DNA of 64,000 bases from assembly GCF_001663175.1 (NCBI RefSeq), contig NZ_CP016033.1, positions 1,364,001 through 1,428,000 on the forward strand, in the 5' to 3' direction. This document shows positions 7,140-14,850 of the stretch, piece by piece; position 1 is the first letter of the stretch; each line of letters opens with the position of its first letter. The notes below the pieces were generated by a model that worked only from the letters and a program-made list of their open reading frames with translations, was not told the DNA's origin and did not search any database. The translations under genes and the position numbers were made by a program. Source of the stretch: Erythrobacter neustonensis. GTDB taxonomy: Bacteria > Pseudomonadota > Alphaproteobacteria > Sphingomonadales > Sphingomonadaceae.

Positions 7140-10100
7140 ATGAAGCTCAAGTATCTCCTCGCGGCAAGCATCGTCAGCCTTGCCGCGACCACCACGATCG
7201 CCACTCCGGTATCCGCGCAGGAAACCACCTCGTCGGTGCGCGGCGACGTGCTCGACCAGAACGGCAATCCGGTCGTCGGCGCGACGGTCAAGGTGACGCA
7301 CGTTCCGTCGGGCACCACCTCGACCCAGACCACCGATGCTGCCGGCGGCTTCAACGCAGCCGGTCTGCGTCTGGGCGGCCCCTTCACCGTCGAAGTGACC
7401 GCAGACGGGTTTGAAACCGCGTCGCAGGAAATCGGTTTCCTTACCGCTGGCCAGGCCCAGCGCATCAGCGTTGCACTCGCCGAACAGGGCCAGACGATCG
7501 TCGTCACCGGCTCGCGCGCGCGCTCGGCGATCACGCTGTCGACCGGCGCCGCCACCGTGCTGACCGCCAACGACATCGCCGGCATCGCCAACATCAACCG
7601 CGACGTGCGCAACCTTGCCGCGCGCGATCCGCTGGTCACGCTCGATGCGACCAACAATGGCGCAATCACGATCGCCGGCCAGAACAACCGCTTCAACCGC
7701 TTCACCGTCGACGGCGTCGCTTTCGGCGATCCCTTCGGTCTGGAATCGGGCGGTCTCGTTTCGAGCCGCGGCCCGGTGCCGCTTGACGCGATCGGCGAAT
7801 TCTCGGTCGAAATCGCGCCGGTCGATATCCAGCAGGGCTTCTTCCAGGGCGGCGCGATCAACACGCAGCTCAAGTCGGGTGGCAACAACTTCACCTTCAT
7901 GGGCGCAGCCTATTACCAGAACGACGATCTGCGCGGCAGCAAGGCGGACAACCTCCGCCGCATCGGCGCGTTCGATTCGCAGGTCTACGTGGCGCAGGTC
8001 ACCGGCCCGATCATTCAGGACAAGCTGTTCTTCGCGGTCACCTATGAACGCACCCGCGACACGGTCCCGGCCGACGTTGCGCCCTCGCAGCTCGGGATCA
8101 CCGACGCCGAGATCGCCAACATCGGCAGCATCGCGCAGTCGGTCTACAACTACGACACGCTTGGCGTCGCCAGCGACATCGTCGAAAAAGACGACAAGCT
8201 GATCACCAAGATCGACTGGAACGTTGCCGACGGCCACCGTCTCAGCGCGACCTACATCTGGAACGACAGCGCACTGCTCGCCGGCCAGACCGGGACCGCG
8301 CAGATCGTCGCTGTCAACCCGACCTACAACCTGCTGTCGAACAACTATCTTCAGGGCGCGAAGAACCACTTCGGCATCCTTCAGTCGAACAACCAGTGGT
8401 CGGACGACTTCTCGACCGTGCTGCGCGTTTCCTACGCCGACTACGTGCGTCTGCAGCAGCCGATCGGGGGCCGTGAATTCGGCCAGTTCCAAGTCTGCCT
8501 CGACCCGGTCAACCCGGTCACCGCCACCCCGGCGCTGGGCGGTGGTTCGCTGATCTGCTCGCCCAATCAGCAGCGCATCAACTTCGGTCCGGACGTCAGC
8601 CGTCAGGCCAACGAACTCGACAGCCAGTCGCTGGCGGTCGAATTCGCAGCGACCCTGAAGGCCGGCAACCACACCTTCAAGATGATCGCCGAGCGCCGCC
8701 AGCAGGACGTGCGCAACCTGTTCGCCCAGCGCGTTTCGGGTGCGTTCTACTTCGATAGCGTCGCCAACTTCGAAGCGCGCCGCGCCAACGAACTCGACTT
8801 CGCCGTGCCGCTGCGCGGCGGGATCGACACGGTGACCGCCGAGTTCGAGAACAACAGCTGGACCTTCGGTCTGATGGACACCATCGACCTGACCGACACG
8901 CTGACCGTGGTTGCCGGTGTGCGCTACGATCTGTTCGACTCGCCGGATCGTCCGTTCTTCAACCAGTTCTTCCTCGAGCGTTACGGCTTCCCCAACACCT
9001 CGACCCTCAATGGTCGCGACCTGCTCCAGCCGCGCTTCGGCCTGAACTGGAAGCCGAGCGATCGTCTGCAGGTGCGCGGTTCGGCCGGTCTGTTCGGCGG
9101 CGGCAACCCGCTGGTGTGGATTTCGAACAACTTCTCGAACCCCGGGCCGACGCTGCAGCGCATCCGTCTGCGTCGCAACGACAACGGCACCTTCAGCACG
9201 CCTGAACAGAACGCCATCGGCCTTTCGAACGCACAGGTTCAGGCACTGGGCGCAGCCGCACTCAACAACGTCTCGGGTGGCCCGGGCGTGCCGCAGGCAT
9301 TGATCGACGCCGTGCGTCAGGCCGGTTTCGCCGGTGCACCGACCAACTCGCTCGACCCCAACTTCGAAGCGCCCTCGCAGTGGCGTTTCTCGGGTTCGGT
9401 CGATTACGAAGCCGACCTCGGCTTCCTCGGTGACGGCTGGCTGTTCGGCGCCGACGTGATCTATTCGAACGTGAACAACGCGCTCGAGTGGGCCGATCTG
9501 CGCTCGGTCCGTCAGACCGGAGCCAATGCGACGCTGCCCGATGGCCGTCCGCGCTACAACGTGCGTCCCGGCGTCGGCGGTGAAAACACCGACATGCTGC
9601 TGACCAACACGAGCTTCGGCGAAAGCTGGAACATCGTCGGCCGGTTCGACAAGGTGTTCGACTCCGGCTTCTTCATCAACGGCTCCTACACCTATCAGGA
9701 CGTCAAGGATCAGAACCCGGGCACCTCGTCGGTCGCCAACTCGAACTACGGTCAGACCGCATTCCTCGACCCGAACTTCGCGGCGCAGGGCATCTCGAAC
9801 TACAACCGCGACCACCAGTTCCGTCTGGGCACCGGTTTCGACAGCGAGCTGTTCGGTGACAACAACACCCGCATCGAACTGTTCTACAACGTGCGTTCGG
9901 GCCAGCGTTACAGCTTCACGATGAACGATCCCACGCAGGGCCGTTCGGCTGTGTTCGGCGTCAACGAGCGCGCAAGCCGCGGTCTGCTCTACGTGCCGAA
10001 CGTGAGCAGCATCACTGCCGACACCCGCGTGAGCTACGACAGCCAGGCGACCTTCGAAGCGGTGCAGAACCTCGTCCGCACCTCGGAGCTGAACGAGTAT

Positions 10101-10472
10101 CAGGGCGAGATCGCGCCGAAGAACATCGGCAAGACCCCTTGGGTGCACAAGCTCGACCTGTCGGTTCGTCAGGAAGTGCCGTTCGCTTTCGGTGGCAAGC
10201 TTGAACTGATGGCCGATGTCGAAAACGTTCTGAACCTGATCGACAAGGACTGGGGCACGATCCAGCAGGTCGGCTTCCCCTACACCGCGTCGGTGGTCAA
10301 CGTGACCTGCCTTCAGGCCGCTGCGCCCAGCGGCACGGCCGGCACCGCGGCGACCAACGCCAGCCAGCCCTGCGCGCAGTATCGCTACTCGAGCTTCCGC
10401 GCACCGAACGAGGCGACCAACATCAACGGTTCGCTCTGGGGCGTGCGCTTCGGTGTTCGCGTTCGCTTCTGA
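7140..10472 (+). CDS. TonB-dependent receptor, Oar-like with carboxypeptidase-type regulatory domain
   Basis: An 1110-residue outer-membrane receptor. A signal peptide ends near TPVSAQ (about residue 25). A carboxypeptidase-like regulatory domain (about 28-108: SSVRGDVLDQNGNPVVGATV) comes next, then a TonB-box-like segment (GQTIVVTGS), the plug (about 120-240) and a long 22-stranded-type barrel ending in the terminal Phe of VRVRF. This matches the Oar family seen in Caulobacter and sphingomonads. The ATG at 7140 was chosen because the signal peptide begins there; the frame is open 90 bp further upstream. Codon use is strongly biased, suggesting high expression. Substrate unknown. A strong terminator follows. 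Confidence 0.93.
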   Translation: MKLKYLLAASIVSLAATTTIATPVSAQETTSSVRGDVLDQNGNPVVGATVKVTHVPSGTTSTQTTDAAGGFNAAGLRLGGPFTVEVTADGFETASQEIGFLTAGQAQRISVALAEQGQTIVVTGSRARSAITLSTGAATVLTANDIAGIANINRDVRNLAARDPLVTLDATNNGAITIAGQNNRFNRFTVDGVAFGDPFGLESGGLVSSRGPVPLDAIGEFSVEIAPVDIQQGFFQGGAINTQLKSGGNNFTFMGAAYYQNDDLRGSKADNLRRIGAFDSQVYVAQVTGPIIQDKLFFAVTYERTRDTVPADVAPSQLGITDAEIANIGSIAQSVYNYDTLGVASDIVEKDDKLITKIDWNVADGHRLSATYIWNDSALLAGQTGTAQIVAVNPTYNLLSNNYLQGAKNHFGILQSNNQWSDDFSTVLRVSYADYVRLQQPIGGREFGQFQVCLDPVNPVTATPALGGGSLICSPNQQRINFGPDVSRQANELDSQSLAVEFAATLKAGNHTFKMIAERRQQDVRNLFAQRVSGAFYFDSVANFEARRANELDFAVPLRGGIDTVTAEFENNSWTFGLMDTIDLTDTLTVVAGVRYDLFDSPDRPFFNQFFLERYGFPNTSTLNGRDLLQPRFGLNWKPSDRLQVRGSAGLFGGGNPLVWISNNFSNPGPTLQRIRLRRNDNGTFSTPEQNAIGLSNAQVQALGAAALNNVSGGPGVPQALIDAVRQAGFAGAPTNSLDPNFEAPSQWRFSGSVDYEADLGFLGDGWLFGADVIYSNVNNALEWADLRSVRQTGANATLPDGRPRYNVRPGVGGENTDMLLTNTSFGESWNIVGRFDKVFDSGFFINGSYTYQDVKDQNPGTSSVANSNYGQTAFLDPNFAAQGISNYNRDHQFRLGTGFDSELFGDNNTRIELFYNVRSGQRYSFTMNDPTQGRSAVFGVNERASRGLLYVPNVSSITADTRVSYDSQATFEAVQNLVRTSELNEYQGEIAPKNIGKTPWVHKLDLSVRQEVPFAFGGKLELMADVENVLNLIDKDWGTIQQVGFPYTASVVNVTCLQAAAPSGTAGTAATNASQPCAQYRYSSFRAPNEATNINGSLWGVRFGVRVRF

Positions 10473-10497
10473 TCGCGGCGCTTCAAGCTGAAACACG

Positions 10498-10528
10498 AAA
10501 GGGCGGTCCGGCAACGGGCCGCCCTTTT
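10498..10528 (+). terminator. Rho-independent terminator after the TonB receptor
   Basis: GGGCGGTCCG (10501-10510) pairs with CGGGCCGCCC (10515-10524) around a GCAA tetraloop. It is preceded by AAA and followed by TTTT. It lies 26 bp after the receptor stop codon. Confidence 0.9.
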
Positions 10529-10626
10529 GCGTTGGGCGAAGGCGGGGGCCGTGGTGGCGGGGCGGGTGGTTGCGAGGGCGGGCCGGACAAGGCCGGCCAG
10601 CCGGCGCGCGGCGGCCTATCCGCCGG

Positions 10627-13600
10627 TCATCGGGGAGTGGTGGTCGCAGCCGCCGGGGCGGTGCCGGAACTGCGTGCCTGATCGAGCAGCGCCCGGGCCA
10701 GCGCGGTGCAGCGTGCCGCATCCTCACCCTGCACCAGCGCGTGCCCAAGCGCCGCCGCTGCGGAGCCCAGCGCAGGCTCGGCGAACATCGCAGCGGTTCC
10801 GGCGAGCTTGTGGAGCATGAAGGCAAGGCTGTCCTGCGGCGGCTCCCCGTCCCGGCCATCCATCCGGGCTGCGCCAAGCAATCCGCCGGCGAGCGCCGTC
10901 TCGACCGCGGCCACGGTTTCGGCGCGGCGGGCCTGCCAGCGCGCGATCAACTGCGGCGAGGCGGCCAGCGCGGTGGCGCGCGCGGCGGCGGGCAGCGCCG
11001 CGCGCGGGGGAGGGGATAGCGCGCCGCCCGAGGCTTCATCCTCGACGATCCGGGTCGGCAACCAGCGTTGCAGCACCCGCACGAGGCGGGCAAAATCGAT
11101 CGGCTTGGCCAGATGCGCCTGCATGCCCGCAAGCCGCGCGCTGGCGACATCTTCGGCATAGGCATTGGCGGTCAGAGCGATGATCGGCATCAGTCCCGGC
11201 CCGATCCCTTCGGCACGGATCGCGCGGGTCGCGGCCAGCCCGTCGCATTCGGGCATCTGCACATCCATCAGCACCAGATCATAGGGCCGGCCGCGCATCA
11301 CCTGGTCGATCACCATCGCGATCGCCTCGTTGCCGTCATGCGCGACATCGACTTCCTGCCCGCAGCGTTCGAGCATTTCGGTCATCAGCAGGCGGTTGAT
11401 GTCGTGATCTTCGACCAGCAGGATGCGCGCCGGATCGAGCGGTGCGGCGAGCGTGGGCGCGGTCGGCGCGGTTGCGAGGGGCGTGGCAAGCGGCGCGGTG
11501 CCGGTTGCAGGTAGGCGCGGGACGGGCACCTGCGGCGCGGTGGCGCAGGGCAGCACCAGAGCAAAGCGCGAGCCTTCGCCCGGCGTGCTTTCGACCTCGA
11601 TCCGCCCGCCCAGCAGACCCGCCAACTGGCGGCTGATCGACAGGCCGAGGCCGGTGCCGCCGAACCGCCGGGCAATATCGCCTTCCCCTTGGGTGAAAGG
11701 GTGGAAGATGGTTTCGAGTTGCAGCGGGCTGATCCCGATTCCGCTGTCGGCCACGGTCACGCGCAACTCTTCGTCGGTGACGCGGTAACTGACGCGGATC
11801 TGCCCGGCCTCGGTGAACTTGACCGCGTTGCCGATCAGGTTGAGCATGATCTGGCGCAGGCGCAGCCCGTCGGTCATCACCCACACCGCGCGGGCCGCGC
11901 ATTCGCATTCGCTGCCATCGGCGCAGTCGCAGGTCAGATCGAGCGCGACGCCCTTGCGCAAGGCGGCCGGGCGGTGAAGCGCGGCGCATTCGGCAAGGCT
12001 GGCATGCAGATCGACCGGCGCACGGTCGATCGCAAACTGGCCGCTTTCGATCTTGCTCAGATCGAGCACATCGTTGAGCAGCATCATCATCGACCGGCCC
12101 GATTGCACGATCAGCTCGGCAAAGCGGCGCTGGTCGTCGGCCAGATCGCCTTGCAGCATCAGTTCGGCAAAGCCGAGCACGCCGTTCATGGGCGTACGGA
12201 TCTCGTGGCTCATGTTGGCGAGGAATTCGGACTTGGCGCGCGCAGCGTTTTCGGCATGGCGGCGCGCGCGGGTGAGCAGCAGCTCGAGCTCGACCCGCTC
12301 GGTCACGTCGCGCGCGGCGACCACCACGCCTTCGACCAGCCCGCTGCCCGGCGCGCGCACCACGGTGCAATCGGCTTCGAGGAAGACCGGCGCGCCATCG
12401 GGCGAATCGGCCAGCCGGCGATAGGTCACGCGCTCACGCTCGCTCGTCCCGCCGAGCAGCCGGGCGATCGCCTGCTCGACACGCTCCTGCGCATCGGGAT
12501 GCAGCCGCGCGGCGGCGTGGCGGCCAAGATAGGCCGCGGGCGGCGCGCCCATCACGTCCTGGCAGGACGGCGAGGCATAGGTGCAGATCCCCGCCATGTC
12601 GTAGCGCAGGATCGCATCGCTGATCGTGTCGGCGAGCAGATCGATCTCGCGCTTGCCGGTGGCAAGCCGCGCCAGCATCCGGTCGCGCCCGGCAAGAATT
12701 GCCGCAACCGGCAGGCCGGTGAGGAAATTGGCGGCGACGAAGGCCTGCAGCAGGTGGAGCTGGGCCAGTCCGCCAGCCTGCGCCCCGGCAATCGGGCCCT
12801 GCCCCATGAAGGTCATCGCCCCCGCAACCAGCGCCACCCCTCCGACGTTGAGCGCGGTCCCGAGGCTGCCCAGCCGGAACGCGTGGAGCAAAGTCACCGG
12901 CTGGATCAGGAACAGCAGCGGATAATGCGTCTGGTGGAACACCAGAAACGCGCTGACCATGCCGCCGACCAGCAGCGCCGCGGATTCGAGCGGTTGTGCG
13001 GGTGCGCGTTGCTGCTTGCCGCGCACCCGGTCGACCACCAGCAGCGCGGTCGGAACGATCAGCAGATTGGCCATGCAATCGGTCAGGAACCAGCTCATCG
13101 CGCCCACGCGCCACGCGGCCAAGGTATCGCCCATCACCGGCGCGGCGATCGCTGCCGAGAGCACGGGGCCGACCAGCCCGCCCGCCCACACGAACCGCGC
13201 GAGATCGGCCAGCCGCCCCATATCCGGCGGCGCGCGACCCACGCGCCGGGTCAGCACCAGCACCGCGATCATCTCGGCCAGATTGGCAAGGCTGTATGTC
13301 ACCGCCACGCGATCGGGCAATTGCACCACAGCATTCACCGCCAGGCTGCCGGCAAGGCACGCGGCGAGAAAGGGCAGTTCGTTGCGCAGCCTGACGCGCA
13401 AGAGCACCGCCACCGCGACCGCGTTCGACAGCCAGATCGGGCTGATGTCCTGACCGGCCTGCGACAGAGCCAGGCTGATGCAGGCGAGCGCGAAATAGGC
13501 GATGCCGCCCACCCCCGCAGCAATCAGGCTGCTGCGGTCGAGCGGTCCGGCCGCAATGCCGTGCCGCGCAAGGCGACGCAGCGATACGGCAAGCACCAGC

Positions 13601-13671
13601 GGCAGGGAAAATCCTGCCGGCGTCGCGCCGGGGGGCGAACCGGCACGCATCCGGCGGCGGGCATTCGCCAT
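10627..13671 (-). CDS. MASE1 hybrid sensor histidine kinase with receiver and HPt domains
   Basis: An inner-membrane phosphorelay kinase. The frame is open to an ATG at 13929 (1100 aa), but the first 86 residues are low complexity. I favour the ATG at 13671; 13782 or 13650 is also possible. In the 1100-aa numbering: MASE1-type multi-helix membrane sensor at about 135-415; PAS at about 430-545; HisKA with His575 (SHEIRTPMNGVL); HATPase with N701, DSGIGIS and GGTGLGLSIS; receiver with Asp889 (LVLMDVQMP); HPt with His1040 (LHKLAGTAAMF). The complete relay sits in one chain. Odd feature: a Cys cluster, CDCADGSECEC (667-677), inserted before the ATPase N box. No dedicated response regulator is adjacent. 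Confidence 0.92.
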   Translation of the reverse strand: MANARRRMRAGSPPGATPAGFSLPLVLAVSLRRLARHGIAAGPLDRSSLIAAGVGGIAYFALACISLALSQAGQDISPIWLSNAVAVAVLLRVRLRNELPFLAACLAGSLAVNAVVQLPDRVAVTYSLANLAEMIAVLVLTRRVGRAPPDMGRLADLARFVWAGGLVGPVLSAAIAAPVMGDTLAAWRVGAMSWFLTDCMANLLIVPTALLVVDRVRGKQQRAPAQPLESAALLVGGMVSAFLVFHQTHYPLLFLIQPVTLLHAFRLGSLGTALNVGGVALVAGAMTFMGQGPIAGAQAGGLAQLHLLQAFVAANFLTGLPVAAILAGRDRMLARLATGKREIDLLADTISDAILRYDMAGICTYASPSCQDVMGAPPAAYLGRHAAARLHPDAQERVEQAIARLLGGTSERERVTYRRLADSPDGAPVFLEADCTVVRAPGSGLVEGVVVAARDVTERVELELLLTRARRHAENAARAKSEFLANMSHEIRTPMNGVLGFAELMLQGDLADDQRRFAELIVQSGRSMMMLLNDVLDLSKIESGQFAIDRAPVDLHASLAECAALHRPAALRKGVALDLTCDCADGSECECAARAVWVMTDGLRLRQIMLNLIGNAVKFTEAGQIRVSYRVTDEELRVTVADSGIGISPLQLETIFHPFTQGEGDIARRFGGTGLGLSISRQLAGLLGGRIEVESTPGEGSRFALVLPCATAPQVPVPRLPATGTAPLATPLATAPTAPTLAAPLDPARILLVEDHDINRLLMTEMLERCGQEVDVAHDGNEAIAMVIDQVMRGRPYDLVLMDVQMPECDGLAATRAIRAEGIGPGLMPIIALTANAYAEDVASARLAGMQAHLAKPIDFARLVRVLQRWLPTRIVEDEASGGALSPPPRAALPAAARATALAASPQLIARWQARRAETVAAVETALAGGLLGAARMDGRDGEPPQDSLAFMLHKLAGTAAMFAEPALGSAAAALGHALVQGEDAARCTALARALLDQARSSGTAPAAATTTPR

Positions 13672-13934
13672 TGCCTTGCGGCTCTGCACCGATGCCGCGT
13701 GACGAGGTGCGGCCGCCTTCGCAATGGCCGCATCGTCCAATCGGGCAGCACTGGCGGATGCGGCACAAGGCGCACCGTCCATAGGGGCGGAGTCACCCGG
13801 ATCGGCGGAGGGCGCATCGTCTTTGCCCGGCCATTCACTGTTCAATGCGCGCTCGATCGCTGCGCTCCATCGCCAATTGCTGCAAGGCTGGTATAGTCCC
13901 GCTCCCGATGATCGGGGCGACAACCGCATCCGGA

Positions 13935-14696
13935 ATGGAGCAAATGAACAGCAACGCGGACTTGAGGGATATCACCACGCCGACCGCCTATGGCGCCGGG
14001 CGGCGGCGGCTGCGCTGGCGGTTGATCGCCGGGCTGATCGGCCTGCATGTGCTGGCGCTCTATGGGCTGGCGCGCGCATTCGCGCCCGATTTCACCGCGG
14101 CGGTGGAGCGCGAAGTCGTCTCCGCGTTCCAGATCGAAGCGCCTGCGCCGCCAGCCCCTCCGCCGCCGCAGAACCAGCCCGAGCCCGATGAGGGCGCACA
14201 GGGCGCACCGGGCCGCGAGGCGGTGGCCAAGCCCGTGACCGCGCCCCAGCCCAAGGTGCGCGTCAAACAGGACACCGCTATGCCACGCGCCGCCTCGACC
14301 GGGACCGCGACGCAGGCGGGCGGCGCGGCAGCGGGCGACGGGACGGGCGCGGCGGGCACCGGCGATGGCACGGGCAGCGGCAATGGCGGGAACGGGCGCG
14401 GCGGCATTCCGGTGTCAAAGCCGGTCCACATCTCGGGCCGGATCGACAATGCGCGCGATTTTCCCGTCCCTGCCGGAGGGCGCGCGGCGCGCGCCGGGAC
14501 GCAGGTGATCGTGCGCGTGGTGGTGGGCACCGATGGGCGGGCGCGCGATTGCACCGTGGTGCGCGCCAGCCCCGATCCGCAGGCCGACCGGATCACCTGC
14601 CAACTGGTCGAAAGCCGGCTCGGCTTCCGGCCCGCAAGCGATGCCAATGGCAATCCGGTCGCCGCACCGTTCTATTGGCGGCAGCAGTGGTTCTGA
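13935..14696 (+). CDS. TonB-like energy transducer protein
   Basis: A 253-residue single-pass inner-membrane protein. A membrane anchor at about 27-47 is followed by a Pro-rich periplasmic segment (PAPPAPPPPQNQPEPDEG), a Gly/Thr-rich linker (about 125-157) and a C-terminal domain (about 165-253) with VIVRVVVGTDGRARDCTVVRASPD, typical of TonB_C. The two Cys (206 and 222) may form a disulfide. The ATG at 13935 was chosen because it directly precedes the basic N-terminus and anchor. It is divergent from the hybrid kinase. It could energise the TonB receptors in this window, but ExbB/ExbD are not here. Confidence 0.85.
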   Translation: MEQMNSNADLRDITTPTAYGAGRRRLRWRLIAGLIGLHVLALYGLARAFAPDFTAAVEREVVSAFQIEAPAPPAPPPPQNQPEPDEGAQGAPGREAVAKPVTAPQPKVRVKQDTAMPRAASTGTATQAGGAAAGDGTGAAGTGDGTGSGNGGNGRGGIPVSKPVHISGRIDNARDFPVPAGGRAARAGTQVIVRVVVGTDGRARDCTVVRASPDPQADRITCQLVESRLGFRPASDANGNPVAAPFYWRQQWF

Positions 14697-14714
14697 CGAG
14701 CGATGCCGCGGGCA

Positions 14715-14730
14715 TGTTTCACGTGAAACA
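14715..14730. promoter_or_regulatory. parS: parS centromere site 1
   Basis: A perfect copy of the 16-bp palindrome TGTTTCACGTGAAACA, the conserved ParB-binding site of bacterial chromosomes. It lies between the convergent TonB-like and bacteriophytochrome genes. parS sites normally cluster near the replication origin. A second perfect copy is at 60892-60907. Confidence 0.93.
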
Positions 14731-14782
14731 TCGCTTCAGACACCCTGCAACGCCCCGCTGGATGGGGGCGGCAGGGGGCTGA

Positions 14783-14811
14783 ACGGGGTCTGGACGGGGT
14801 CTGGCGGGGGG
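14783..14811 (+). repeat. 11-bp-phased GGGGTCT repeats next to parS site 1
   Basis: ACGGGGTCTGG occurs twice in tandem (14783-14793, 14794-14804) and is followed by a third degenerate G-run. The array starts about 55 bp to the right of parS. A similar array with the same 11-bp phase lies to the right of the second parS site (60929-60957), sharing AACGGGGTCTGGA exactly. The function is unknown. Confidence 0.7.
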
Positions 14812-14850
14812 TAAGAACCGCCTGACCTGCCGCGCGATCCCCGCCGCCCG

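Noticed and set aside
6889..7143. An 84-codon open frame in front of the Oar-like receptor.
   Set aside because: No coding character, overlaps the receptor start and covers the presumed promoter region.
7026..10877. A very long open frame on the minus strand opposite the Oar-like TonB receptor (over 1200 codons).
   Set aside because: It mirrors the biased codon pattern of the receptor, has no recognisable domain, and the plus-strand protein is a clear family member. High GC makes such antisense frames common.
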